This document shows, in pieces, positions 1 through 12,026 of a stretch of 64,000 bases of DNA. A program made the position numbers and the translations under genes. The notes under the pieces are model-generated. The model had not been told where the DNA came from, ran no database searches, and saw only the letters and a program-made list of their open reading frames with translations. Each line of letters begins with the position of its first letter. Position 1 is the first letter of the stretch. The stretch is from contig JAKSXM010000007.1 of assembly GCA_022575985.1 (NCBI GenBank), forward strand, positions 30,258,501 to 30,322,500, in the 5' to 3' direction. The DNA is from Anagrus nilaparvatae. Taxonomy: Eukaryota > Arthropoda > Insecta > Hymenoptera > Mymaridae.

Positions 1-2513
1 GAAGTTTGCTATCGAATTTTGTCATATCTCTGGTTAAAATGGTCATAAAAAAAAAAAAAAAAATGGAAAATTTTCGTAATTGGACAGAGACTAGAACTAA
101 TTGGGTGGGGTTCCTATTAAAATACACCCTAACCTCCAAAAATCCAATTTTGTCCAATTTAAAAATTTTTTTAATAACTTGGGCAAAAATAATCAGATTT
201 TTATGAAAATCTCAGGAAATATGTATTTTAATAACGGGACCATGAGGTAAAATTTTTGTGAAAAAATTTTTTTTTTTTTGGCCAAAAATCAAATTTTTTC
301 GCAAAAATTGAGCAATTTTGAAATTAGCGCCATTTTATGCAAAAACATGCTAGGGTAATTTTTTTTTTTTTTAAAGTTGCCTTTTTGTATGTACTTTAAC
401 CTCAGTACGCGCAAGTATTCGTTAGCTCAATTAAAATGCCCATTTTAGGAGCAAGAATGAAAAATACCCTATTAATTATTAAATTTTTTTCATTTTTGCC
501 GTATTTAGTGTAATTTGGGGAATTTTTCGGGCTACTTCTTGCTTATTTTATACAGCATTTAAGTTTTCCTTTTATTCAGTCACAATATTTTTCTTAAAAT
601 TTGGCCTAACCTCAAAAATAACGTTTTTTTGGGTCCTGTCGTCAGGCATGCTATTTAATGCCATAAAAGCTCCATGGAAAAAAATGGCTGGAATTTATGT
701 TTTTTGACCCCCTAAACACGAATCCGAGATCTGTTTTGCAAAATTCGTGGTCAATTATTTGTTATTAACAATTTATTGCAAAATTTGATAACAATCTAAA
801 TGTTAAATATCCTGTAGCTAAAACTATTCAAAATTTTGATAAGAACCTGATTTTATTATACATATTTTGACTCACTGAATCCGAATTTCTAATTTATAAG
901 GTCGTATGATTAATTTTTTAAACAATATTTAATTGTTAATAAATTGTTTAAACAATTTTTTCTTGAAAATTAAGTGTGACACTTTTTTTTATGTATTTTT
1001 TGAACCTCTGATCACGATTTTCAGGTTCTTTCTTTTAAAAATCTACTTATAGTAATTGTTTAAACAATTTTAATTTGTTTATAAGCCAACATTACTATGC
1101 TGCTAAACCAACCCCATTATTTTCTTGCACAATTTAAACTTTAAAATCAATAAAATTAACTCTTGGGTTAGTAGTATGCAAGACTCAATGCAAGATTATT
1201 TATTTAATGTAATATTACAACGGAATTCATGTTTTTGTCGATTTTTAACAACATACTTATTCTGGCTTATAAATAAAATAAAATTGTTTAAATAATCACA
1301 GGGGTTGGTTTTTGAAAAAAAAAACAGAAAATCGTGATCAACAGTTCAAAAAATACATAAATACAGGTATCAATGTAGAATATGACATAGCAACATATTA
1401 ATTTTGGCTTATAAACAAATTAAAATTGTTTAAACAATTACTATAAGTAGATTTTTAAAAGAAAGAACCTGAAAATCGTGATCAGAGGGTCAAAAAATAC
1501 ATAAAAAAAAGTGTCACACTTAATTTTCAAGAAAAAATTGTTTAAACAATTTATTAACAATTAAATATTGTTTAAAAAATTAATCATACGACCTTATAAA
1601 TTAGAAATTCGGATTCAGTGAGTCAAAATATGTATAATAAAATCAGGTTCTTATCAAAATTTTGAATAGTTTTAGCTACAGGATATTTAATATTTAGATT
1701 GTTATCAAATTTTGCAATAAATTGTTAATAACAAATAATTGACCACGAATTTTGCAAAACAGATCTCGGATTCGTGTTTAGGGGGTCAAAAAACATAAAT
1801 TCCAGCCATTTTTTTCCATGGAGCTTTTATGGCATTAAATAGCATGCCTGACGACAGGACCCAAAAAAACGTTATTTTTGAGGTTAGGCCAAATTTTAAG
1901 AAAAATATTGTGACTGAATAAAAGGAAAACTTAAATGCTGTATAAAATAAGCAAGAAGTAGCCCGAAAAATTCCCCAAATTACACTAAATACGGCAAAAA
2001 TGAAAAAAATTTAATAATTAATAGGGTATTTTTCATTCTTGCTCCTAAAATGGGCATTTTAATTGAGCTAACGAATACTTGCGCGTACTGAGGTTAAAGT
2101 ACATACAAAAAGGCAACTTTAAAAAAAAAAAAAATTACCCTAGCATGTTTTTGCATAAAATGGCGCTAATTTCAAAATTGCTCAATTTTTGCGAAAAAAT
2201 TTGATTTTTGGCCAAAAAAAAAAAAATTTTATCACAAAAATTTGTGATAAAATCTCATGTCCAAATCTCATGGTCCCGTCATTAAAATACATATTTCCTG
2301 AGATTTTCATAAAAATCTGATTATTTTTGCCCAAGTTATTAAAAAAAATTTTTAAATTGGACAAAATTGGATTTTTGGAGGTTAGGGTGTATTTTAATAG
2401 GAACCCCACCCAATTAGTTCTAGTCTCTGTCCAATTACGAAAATTTTCCATTTTTTTTTTTTTTTTTATGACCATTTTAACCAGAGATATGACAAAATTC
2501 GATAGCAAACTTC
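1..2513. repeat. 2.5-kb inverted repeat (foldback), left end at or beyond the window start
   Basis: Bases 1-1088 are the reverse complement of about 1404-2513, leaving a loop of about 315 bp. The outermost left bases (gaagtttgctatcg) reappear inverted at about 2500-2513. The arms differ by scattered substitutions and small indels, for example extra sequence around 2236-2262 in the right arm. The loop at 1265-1365 holds a second degenerate copy of the inner arm (cttataaa, attgtttaaa, aaaatcgtgatca). The same 60-odd-codon open frame occurs in both arms and starts from a poly-A stretch; it is a by-product of the symmetry and not a gene. No target duplication can be defined because the left border is cut by the window. 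The class is unknown. Confidence 0.93.
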
Positions 2514-2839
2514 TTAAAATTTAGCAAAAAAGTAGTTTTTGCCCCATATCTGGCGAAGCAGTCCTCCGGGAAACAAAAAAAATCAGATTCTTTCTTACAT
2601 ATGTATATTAAACACAAAAAAAAAAAAAATTGCACTTCCCTTTTACATCCTTTTTCAGTGACTTTTTTGTCTAATTTGCTTCCACTAATATCGATTCTGA
2701 TAACACTAATATGTAAATCATAAATAAATTAAATAATTTTTTTCTGAACTTAAAAAAACTTTTAGCAACTTTTATATAATTTATCATTCTTTTTTTTCTA
2801 AATTACTCCAGTCAAATTACGGGTTTAGGTGTACTTACG
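2514..2839. other. AT-rich spacer without recognisable content
   Basis: Homopolymer-rich intergenic DNA between the first inverted repeat and the hAT element. I see no coding potential, RNA gene or clear repeat in it. Confidence 0.6.
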
Positions 2840-2847
2840 GTTGCGAA

Positions 2848-3419
2848 TAGAGGTGGACGATACGAGACGATTCCGAGACTTTAGGCTTGTCTCGTCACGG
2901 TATCGGAAATTTTGAAATTTTGCGGTCTCGTCTCGGTCTCGTCTCATTTTCGAGAATGTCACGAAAAAATTAACTATTTATATACAAACAATTAAAAATG
3001 TATAAATTCCTAGAGGACTAAAGCGCCCTCTGAGCTGATATTTTCTGATGCTGGACTTATATTTACAAAAAAAAAAGATCAAGTTTAGGGGATGATTCAG
3101 CAAAAGCTCTTTTATGTACAAATATTTGGATGAAATCATCATTGAGAAAAGAAATATGCCAAGTAAATATGTAACTTTATCTGTAAATTGTATTTATTAA
3201 TTTAGTGCTAGTTAAATGAAGAAAATGTATGTAATGATAAATAAAAGTAAACTATAATTATAACTATACAGTCTTAATAAGAATATTAATTTTAATGCTT
3301 TTTTACTTATAAAAAATATGAAATTTAAATTTAATTCGAGACGAGACTTCCCGAGAGTCTCGATATAAAGGTCTCTTCTCTGGTTACCGTTACTGGTCTC
3401 GCAGTCTCGTCCACCTCTA
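2848..3419 (+). mobile_element. 572-bp hAT element with 8-bp target duplication
   Basis: The ends are inverted repeats beginning TAGAGGTGGACGA (left) and finishing TCGTCCACCTCTA (right). They are flanked by a perfect 8-bp duplication GTTGCGAA at 2840-2847 and 3420-3427. An 8-bp duplication with an AGAGGTGG-type terminus is the hAT signature. Inside both ends are runs of GTCTCG/CGAGAC repeats that extend the inverted symmetry. The element is too short to encode a transposase but keeps the tail of one (3023-3175), so it is an internal-deletion derivative. The exact duplication suggests a fairly young insertion. Confidence 0.9.
3023..3175 (+). pseudogene. hAT transposase C-terminal dimerisation remnant
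   Basis: A forward frame inside the 572-bp hAT element reads A-P-S-E-L-I-F-S-D-A-G-L-I-F, then a Lys/Arg/Ser run, Leu-Gly-Asp and A-K-A-L-L-C, ending at a stop near 3173. This is the hAT-family C-terminal dimerisation motif (S-E-x-x-F-S-x-A-G ... R-x-x-L ... A-x-x-L-L), normally the last ~60 residues of the transposase. Everything upstream, including the BED finger and catalytic residues, is missing, so it cannot be active. Its position just inside the right half fits a deletion derivative of an autonomous parent. Confidence 0.8.
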
Positions 3420-3427
3420 GTTGCGAA

Positions 3428-4130
3428 TACGAGATTTGCTCTAGTATAAATTTTTTGGGTCGCTGAACATGAAAATCGAGGTCATTGTGTAAAGAAAATG
3501 GGGCTTCACCCTTAAATTTGCAAAAACTACCCCCAAAATGGGGTAATTTTGAAGTATTCGCGTTCTGAGTCGATTGATTTGTCAAAGAATTGGTTTCTGA
3601 AGGTTTTTTGGGTCTCTAATTAAGAATCTCGATGATTTTTTAAGGTAGCATTAACATTTCACCTGTAAATTTGATAAAACTACCCCCAAAATGGGGTAAT
3701 TTTGAAGTATTCGCGTTCTGAGTCGATTGATTTGTCAAAGAATTGGTTTCTGAAGGTTTTTTGGGTCTCAAATTAAGAATCTCGATGATTTTTTAAGGTA
3801 GCATTAACATTTCACCTGTAAATTTGATAAAACTACCCCCCAAAAAGGGGTGTTTTCACTATTTTCGCACTTTTTGTAACCATATAAGGTCCGCAAGGGT
3901 TTTTTGGGTCGCTGAAAACGAATTTCATGGATTTTTTTATGAATGATTAATATTACACCCCTAAATCAGCTAAAAATACCCCTAAAATGTACGTTTTTGC
4001 TATTTCTGCATTTTGTACGCCCAGATTAGGTCCATAGGGTATTTTAGGTTGCTAAATACGACTTTCATGGATTTTTTTATGAATAATTAATAAACCCCTA
4101 AATTAGCTATAACCACCCCTTTTTACTAGG
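3428..4130. repeat. 153-bp tandem repeat, two clear copies grading into degenerate ones
   Basis: The segment with aaaactaccccc, ttcgcgttctgag and gattgatttgtcaaag recurs at offsets of 153 bp (ctaccccc at about 3527, 3680 and 3833). The first two copies are nearly identical. Two more diverged units follow, each with a 'gggt(cgctg)aaa..acgaatttcatgg' segment. The 84-residue reverse frame at 3331-3585 runs across the hAT border into this repeat and is not a gene. Confidence 0.85.
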
Positions 4131-5130
4131 ATTTATCGTCAAGAAAAGCGAATTTCAAGTGAAAATTTTTTAATTCTTCAACCTTAATTATTTTCGATTT
4201 TTTAAGATGGCGGACATAAAAATATTGTAAAATAAACATCATACATTAAGGGGGTATCGAAGGTAGAAAAAACGATATTAAGGTGAAAATTTGTCAACTT
4301 TTCACTCAAAACTATTTTTCAAGAGAAAATAAAAATTAAAAATCTCAAATCTGTTTTCCTCAACCTCAAAAACCCCCTGGTGACGAAGTACATCCACTTT
4401 TTTATGTCTTTGATCCGCCATCTTGGAAAAGTGAAAAATATTATAGGGTAAAAAATTGAAAATTTTCATCTAAAGTTCGTTTTTCTGGAACTCAAAACTC
4501 CTTGATTACGTAGAAAATTTATTTTCTTCTATTTTTGGACCGCCATCTTGGAAAAGCGAAAAATATTATTGAGTGAATAATTTAAATCTACCAAAAATTT
4601 GTTTTTCTCGACCTCAAAACCCTATGGTGACGTACAAAAACCATTCTCTTCTATTTTTGGTCCACCATTTTGGAAAAACGAAAAATATTGTATGCTGAAA
4701 AATTGAAAATTTTAAATCTAAAATTCGATTTTTTTAACCTCAAAAACTCCCTAGTGACGTAGAAAATTTATTTTCTTCTGTGTTTCGACCACCATCTTGG
4801 AAAAACCAAAAATATTATTGCATGAATAATTAAAATTTTATAACAAAAATTTGTTTTTCTCGATCTTAAAAACCCTCTGGTGACGTAGATAACCATTTTC
4901 TTTTATTTTTGGTTTGTTATCTTGGAAAATCGGAAAAATGATGAATTCGCTACTTTCAATCTCTACCCCCCTCTCTCCTTAATGTAAAAATGTCATTTTT
5001 CTATATTTTTTTGTTCGCCATCTTAAAAAATTTGAAAATATTTCAGAGTGAAAAATTAAAACTTTTTAACCTGAAATTTGTTATTTTCGACCCCAAAACC
5101 CCCTGATAACGAAGAAAGTTTATTTTTTTA
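4130..5130 (-). repeat. Degenerate ~124-bp satellite array (CGCCATCTTGGAAAA units)
   Basis: The motif cCgCCATcTTGGAAAA recurs at about 4416, 4540, 4660, 4788, 4912 and 5014, each followed by aaaatatt, a short A/T block, then 'ctcgacctcaaaa' and 'gtgacgta'. One opposite-facing unit (aagatggcggacat) lies near 4204. The reverse complement matches the larger array at 16.6-18.3 kb, so both loci belong to one satellite family in opposite orientations. No open frame runs through the units. Confidence 0.8.
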
Positions 5131-5155
5131 ATACATACTTTCTTTATTACTTACT

Positions 5156-5574
5156 TTAACCTTCGTACTGCACTAGGGGTCCAGCGGACTTCAAGCAATA
5201 TTCGTATCAATATATCAAATATTTGGCAAGGTACCTATAAATTAGTATTATTCCCTTTAAGTTTAATAATAACTTTACTGAAATTTATAGAAAATTTAAA
5301 AAATATCTATAACTGCCGGTTTTATTTTAATTTTTCCAAAAAATTCCAATTTTAATGTTTTTTCTTCAATTTTTATTTTTTGAATTTTTCTGTTTAATAC
5401 CCCTCACAATAGTCATTTGGCCTTTTTTTTATAAAGTATCAATATCTTCTAAAAAAATTTTGGCTAAGATATAATGAACGGTTTAACCTTAAAACGTATA
5501 TTAGCAGCTGGGTTTCCGCTAGACCCCACGTGCAGGCTATGCAATTTTCAAGAGATGTGCTGGCTAAAGGTTAA
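5156..5574. mobile_element. 411-bp piggyBac-type non-autonomous element flanked by TTAA
   Basis: TTAA at 5156-5159 and 5571-5574 flanks an element (5160-5570) with ends CCTTCGTACTGCAC and, inverted, CCTTTAGCCAGCAC. The interior and both ends match the outer parts of the larger element at 31261-32558 (shared landmarks: acaatagtcatttggcc, aaaaaaattttggctaag, gcaggctatgc). That larger copy keeps a piggyBac transposase remnant, which supports the superfamily call for this short copy. Confidence 0.8.
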
Positions 5575-5589
5575 AATATATTAGATTTT

Positions 5590-5985
5590 TTTTGTTTATT
5601 TGTAGCCCACAATTGTTAGGTAGGTGAGCACATTTCGTACTTCATCAAAATCTACTGTCCTGTCCGGTGTGGTTTAGACGTGAACTTATTAATATTGAGG
5701 ATTCTTACCCGCTCTTAGAACCTGGTGTCCTAAGAAGTTTTTACTAGTGAGAATAATAAAAGACAAACTAATTTATCATTTACTGGTAGTTTATTTTGTA
5801 CCATTGGTGTAATACAACGAGTACGAAAGATCTCTGGTGCAAAGACGATTTACCTTTGTATTTAAAGCTTTTCTCCCCCGCGATCAGGAGTGGAGGTGTC
5901 TTTGCTAATTGGCTAAGATGAAAATTTTTAGGTATAGTCAACGAGTACTCGCCAATCAAGAGCCATTGGTCTCATCCCACTTTAC
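5590..5985 (-). repeat. Possible LTR remnant on the minus strand
   Basis: Read on the minus strand there is a TTTAAATACAAAGG promoter-like stretch (about 5860), an AATAAA (about 5788), and an end ...CTAACAATTG followed at 5598-5609 by TGGGCTACAAAT. That last string could be a primer-binding site, since it starts TGG as the complement of a tRNA CCA end. The same 12 bases occur at 16463-16474. No partner LTR or internal coding region is present, and the far border is not defined because the large inverted repeat starts at 5989. The call rests on layout only. Confidence 0.25.
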
Positions 5986-6735
5986 TACCCGCGTAAAAAT
6001 GATTAGGTGGGTCGACAATTGGCACAGAGTTGGCATAAAATTGGCTAAACGTTGGCAAAAATTTGGGCCAACGTTGGCAAACATTTGGATATCGTTTGGA
6101 TACAACGCACGCGGCCAAATGTTTGCCAATTTCCGTAAAAATTTTTTTAATTCATTTTTTATAAAAAAATTAAAATTTCTTTTTACAATTACATCAGCTT
6201 TAAATTAATTAAATTAAAACATCAATTTCATTTAAAAGTTATATTTATTTATTGAAACTTATAAGACAATAAAAATATAACAATTATTGAACATTGCATA
6301 TAATTTATTATAGCATATTTTCATTTAGTTTTTCAACCTATTTCAATTAAGTAGGACATAAATATATTTATTTAAAAATAATGTTAATTATTTAAAAATT
6401 ATTAGAATTGAATTGCTGTGAAACTTCAAAAATATCTTGATTCTCGGAGCATCTCTACTACATTGGTATGCCCTTTTTTTTACCGGATGGTTCCAAAAAT
6501 TTTTGATGAATCTGAAACATTAAATAATTGTACATAGCAAGAAAGCAGCTTGTTGAAAAAAGAAAAGTATGAGTGAAATTCAATAATGAAATTTATAACC
6601 GGTTTGTGTAACTATACAACCAACCAACATGGAACATGTTTACTCATAACAGTAATAAATCCAAAAACCGAAATTTCAATAAATCCTAAATCGATATTAT
6701 TCTAAGTCCATAAACCTGTATTCTCCTAAGTCATT

Positions 6736-7066
6736 AAGGGGGGGGTCAAATTTGTCCACTCTAAGGGTGGGGAGGTTAAATTTGTCCTATTTAATGAGTG
6801 GGGGGGGTCAATTGAGACTTAGAATAATTAGGTAAGTATATATAAATAAATAAAATACTTTTAAAAGACTTTGAAAATCTGGGCTTAATGATAAAATTAA
6901 AATTAAGCCCAGATTTTTCAAAGTCTTTTAAAAGTATTTCATTTATTTATATATACTTACCTAATTATTCTAAGTCTCAATTGACCCCCCCCCCCTCATT
7001 AAATAGGACAAATTTAACCTTCCCACCCTTAAATTGGACAAATTTAACCTCCCCCCCCCTTATTTT
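6736..7066. repeat. 0.33-kb palindrome with poly-G / poly-C edges
   Basis: An inverted repeat centred near 6897: gggggggtcaaatttgtcc... on the left answers ...ggacaaatttaacctccccc on the right. Near the centre lie tttgaaaatctgggcttaat and attaagcccagatttttcaa. It continues rightward into two more direct copies of the 'aataggacaaattt..acc + poly-C' unit up to about 7200. It lies between the outer and inner left arms of the 6.8-kb foldback and has no equivalent in the right arm. Confidence 0.85.
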
Positions 7067-7804
7067 TCAAGTTCTGAAGTACCCCTTCCCTATAAACATG
7101 TTCCTAATTATTATAAGTCTCATTTGACCCCCCCCCCCTTAAATAGGACAAATTTGACCACCCCCCTTAGATTTCAAGTTCTGAAGTACCCCCTCCCTAA
7201 AAACATGTTCCATGTTATAATGTAAACATATGTTGTAGAAGGCAAGTATTTAATAAGATAAAAAGCAACCCTTAACCAACTGAAAACTCCGTTAGGAGTT
7301 TCAAAATGAGTTGCATGGAATTACAATGGAGTTACTAGGAATTGCAGTTTAGTTTCAAGGAGTTGCACATTTTTTGCGAAAAAAATAGCAAAACTCTTTG
7401 CAACTCCGTGCAACTCCTTTTGGAGTTTTCAGTTGGTTGAGGGTTGAAAAAAAGTTTATAATAGATCTTCAGTATAGCAAAATAGTATGGAATATATTAA
7501 AAAATTGTGTGAATGTCTCCTGCTCATATAAACTTTATTCTTAAAAAAACCCAAAAATTAAATTACAAAATAAATCATTTTTTTACAAGATTTAACCTAA
7601 TTTAACCTATTCAATTGAATTGAAAATCAAGAAAAAAGCTTATAAGCAGTTTGTGTAAATACAAGGAACATCTTTACTTACAGCTGATGACTAGGTACAA
7701 TGCATAGAAGTTACAATACAAATAGCTATTTTTATAATTTGCAATTATCACTTTTGATAGATGTTAAGATTTTAAACCCATATACTATTCTGATTTCCTA
7801 AACG

Positions 7805-8010
7805 CGTATTATTATAGGTCCCGACATCGAAAATATTCTATATCCCTTAACCCAAATTAATACAAGTCCATAAACCTGAATTATTTTAAGTCCCTAAATC
7901 AAAATTATTCTAAGTCCCTAAACCTGAATCACTTCAAGTCCCAAAATTGAAATTATTCTAAGTCCATAAAGTTGGATTATTTTAAGTCCCAAAATTGAAA
8001 TTAATTTAAG
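7805..8010. repeat. ~30-bp tandem repeat, unit with ttctaagtcc(c)(t)aaac
   Basis: About seven degenerate units read 'attattctaagtccctaaacctga' or similar (lower-order motif TAAGTCC). The inverted counterpart lies at about 10150-10370 in the other arm. Related sequence ends the repeat copy at 35.4-35.5 kb, so the unit belongs to this repeat family. Confidence 0.8.
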
Positions 8011-11000
8011 TCCCATTAGACCTCCCCCCCTTAATCCGGACAAATTTTACCCTCCCCCCTTGATTTTCAAGTTCTGTAGTACCTCTACTCTCTATAAACA
8101 TGTTCCTTGTTAATAAAATAAGTAGCTGATGTAGCCAAATTTCATATTTCTTGAGGTATAGCAGTGACTTTTTATGATTTTGTGAATAAATAAGAAAATT
8201 TTGGCCATATTTTAAACAAAAATAGCATCTGAAACATTAATTTAAGGTTAAATAGGTGTTGGTAATTCTAAAATTAAGTGAAATACAAACTTTTAAAAAG
8301 AAAATAAATAAAATTTCATGACTTATTTTGCTTAAAACACCAAGTTCTTGATAGGAACGGTAAAGGCTTTTTTATCATATTTTAGCCACAAATTTTTTTT
8401 TCAACTTTCAATTTTGTTAAATTTTATGGTGTATGGTCAACAGCTTTTGAATGAACAAACTTTAAGGCAAAAAAAATTGTAAATTCTTTCTTCAATCGGT
8501 AGATACGACCACGTGACACTATTTTTGAGGAAAAAAAATGAAAATGAGCGATATTTATGCTTAATATAAATATATTATATTTCTTATTAAAAATACCTTG
8601 AATCATTATTTCGTTGGTTGATTAAGTCTTTGGTTTTTTCACATATATATTTTTTCACTCAGAAATTCGAGTTTCGAACTAGATTTTGATTTCCTTTACT
8701 ACAAGTAATTATATCTCTATCCTCCAATAAGTAATTTGCCAAAAGATTATCCTAAATCATCTGTACTACAACTTTTAGGTTAATAATAATTTTAAGTTTA
8801 TTTTATTTACTGAAAAAATTAAAAACTATTAAAATAATGTAATTAAACTTGCTACTTTTGCTAAAAATTACTGCATCATATTTTTCTTCGTATTTTTATT
8901 TAACTTAAGCTGTTTCTCCTTAAGGAAAGAATTCTTTTGCTTTTCGTTCGATTTGAGATTCTTTTACAATGTCAGTATTTTTCGCAATAATCCAAAAAAT
9001 TAATGAATGATTTATTTTATTATAAACAAATTTTTTGATTTTTTTTTAGTATTAATAAAATTAACTTATATTATTTATCAAATCTAAAATACAATAATAT
9101 TATATAGGTTATTATTGTTTTTGATAACTAAAATATGTATGATGAAAAAAAATAACATTAAGTATCTGGTTTTCGAAAATTAAATAACCTATAATATTAT
9201 TGTAAATATATAATCTCAAATCGAACGTAAAGCAAAGGAATTCTTTCCTTAAGGAGAAACAGCTTAAGTTAAATAAAAATACGAAGAAAAATATGATGCA
9301 GTAATTTTTAGCAAAAGTAGCAAGTTTAATTACATTATTTTAATAGTTTTTAATTTTTTCAGTAAATAAAATAAACTTAAAATTATTATTAACCTAAAAG
9401 TTGTAGTACAGATGATTTAGGATAATCATTTGGCAAATTACTTATTGGAGGATAGAGATATAATTACTTGTAGTAAAGAAAATCAAAATCTAGTTCGAAA
9501 CTCGAATTTCTGAGTGAAAAAATATATATGTGAAAAAACCAAAGACTTAATCAACCAACGAAATAATGATTCAAGGTATTTTTAATAAGAAATATATATT
9601 TATATTAAGCATAAATATCGCTCATTTTCATATTTTTTCCTCAAAAATAGTGTCACGTGGTCGTATCTACCGATTGAAGAAAGAATTTACAATTTTTTTT
9701 GCCTTAAAGTTTGTTCATTCAAAAGCTGTTGACCATACACCATAAAATTTAACAAAATTGAAAGTTGAAAAAAAAATTTGTGGCTAAAATATGATAAAAA
9801 AGCCTTTACCGTTCCTATCAAGAACTTGGTGTTTTAAGCAAAATAAGTCATGAAATTTTATTTATTTTCTTTTTAAAAGTTTGTATTTCACTTAATTTTA
9901 GAATTACCAACACCTATTTAACCTTAAATTAATGTTTTAGATGCTATTTTTGTTTAAAATATGGCCAAAATTTTCTTATTTATTCACAAAATCATAAAAA
10001 GTCACTGCTATACCTCAAGAAATATGAAATTTGGCTACATCAGCTTCTTATTTTATTAACAAGGAACATGTTTATAGAGAGTAGAGGTACTACAGAACTT
10101 GAAAATCAAGGGGGGAGGGTAAAATTTGTCCGGATTAAGGGGGGGAGGTCTAATGGGACTTAAATTAATTTCAATTTTGGGACTTAAAATAATCCAACTT
10201 TATGGACTTAGAATAATTTCAATTTTGGGACTTGAAGTGATTCAGGTTTAGGGACTTAGAATAATTTTGATTTAGGGACTTAGAATAATTCAGGTTTATG
10301 GACTTGTATTAATTTGGGTTAAGGGATATAGAATATTTTCGATGTCGGGACCTATAATAATACGCGTTTAGGAAATCAGAATAGTATATGGGTTTAAAAT
10401 CTTAACATCTATCAAAAGTGATAATTGCAAATTATAAAAATAGCTATTTGTATTGTAACTTCTATGCATTGTACCTAGTCATCAGCTGTAAGTAAAGATG
10501 TTCCTTGTGTTTACACAAACCGCTTATAAGTTTTTTTCTTGATTTTCAATTCAATTGAATAGGTTAAATTAGGTTAAATCTTGTAAAAAAATGATTTATT
10601 TTGTAATTTAATTTTTGGGTTTTTTTAAGAATAAAGTTTATATGAGCAGGAGACATTTACACAATTTTTTAATATATTCCATACTATTTTGCTATACTGA
10701 AGATCTATTATAAACTTTTTTTCAACCCTCAACCAACTGAAAACTCCAAAAGGAGTTGCACGGAGTTGCAAAGAGTTTTGCTATTTTTTTCGCAAAAAAT
10801 GTGCAACTCCTTGAAACTAAACTGCAATTCCTAGTAACTCCATTGTAATTCCATGCAACTCATTTTGAAACTCCTAACGGAGTTTTCAGTTGGTTAAGGG
10901 TTGCTTTTTATCTTATTAAATACTTGCCTTCTACAACATATGTTTACATTTTTACATTTTAACATGGAACATGTTCATTGGATGGGGTATGTGAAAAAGT

Positions 11001-11055
11001 TTAGCTTGACAAGGGGGGGGGGGGTGAAATGGACTTAGAATATTTTTGATTTATG

Positions 11056-12026
11056 CACTGAGACAAATATTCCATTAGTTTAATAGGTTTGATTTCATTG
11101 AAATATAGCAATGAAATATTCTATTAAATTAATAGTATAGTTATTGAATCAATGAAATATTTCATTAAATTAATAATATTTTAAATTCAGTAATTTTAAA
11201 CTGTACTGCGCAACTCGGAATTCACTGAGAGAGACGGCGCCACGGTATACTTTAATATACAGAGTGTGTCTAGAGAGAGTTGACGATATGCATCTTGTCA
11301 TTCATAGATTTAGAATGTTGATATGATTTTCTTTCCATTTAATTTAATCTTTGATGCATAAAAAAATAAATAAATTAATTATTAAAAAAAATTAACTGTT
11401 TGTAATTTTTTAATTTAATTATATATTTTTTTTTCACAAATTTTATATTCACCTATACTTTTTTACTAATTTCTTTTTTTAAACAAAATTTGAAAAATAT
11501 TAAAACTAATTAAAAAAATGATATTCAATTATTTAAATTTAATTATTTACTTTAAAATTTTGATATAATTGTTATAAGCAGATGTCGCTCTAGGAATATC
11601 ACTCTCGCAAGTCATAAAATTGACTTTCCTTTACTATAATTATAAGGATCAAAATTTTATTACATTATATACGAAGCGCGCGTGCGAATATATAATATAC
11701 CGAAACAATAATAAGCGAATACACGGGGGATACAAATTAAAAACTAAATAATACACATATGCGGTCATCGTAACTTCAGTCGATAAAAACAGCGTTTAAA
11801 ATATTGAATAAAAAAATGACTGACTCACATGGTTAGAAAACTTAATATTTTATTTTCTTTAAAAAAAAAATAATAAGTCATTAAACTAAAGTTATATTTC
11901 ATTGAAATAATTTTAATAATATATATCATTAAATTAATGAAATATTTCATTGCTACATTTCAATGAAATCAGTTTATCAAATTAATGATATATACCATTG
12001 AATCAAAGAAACGTTTTTCTCAGTGT
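11056..12026. mobile_element. ~970-bp terminal-inverted-repeat element, ends CACTGAGA...TCTCAGTG-type
   Basis: The ends read CACTGAGACAAAT (left) and the inverse of CACTGAGAAAAACG (right). Behind them lie long, partly palindromic blocks around 'atttcattgaaat' and 'tagcaatgaaatatt'. The related repeat at 35275-35690 (reverse orientation) lacks this block and runs from gaaatggacttagaatatttt..gattta to gaataatt..gaagtggga, so it records the empty state. The target duplication is not clean (..TTTATG left, TGGAATA right). No transposase is encoded. The superfamily is unresolved; a CACTA- or Chapaev-like terminus is only a guess. Confidence 0.65.

Noticed and set aside
3428..5130. CRISPR-like regular repeats
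   Set aside because: Units are 120-153 bp, degenerate and without unique spacers; these are eukaryotic tandem repeats.
5909..6208. 99-codon open frame near the left edge of the 6.8-kb foldback
   Set aside because: Its last ~69 codons are duplicated exactly by symmetry at 12603-12812, the sequence is a TTGGCA-rich repeat, and no domain is recognisable.
6888..7225. Overlapping open frames rich in proline and serine
   Set aside because: They are translations of poly-C tracts and the adjoining tandem unit and differ with homopolymer length.
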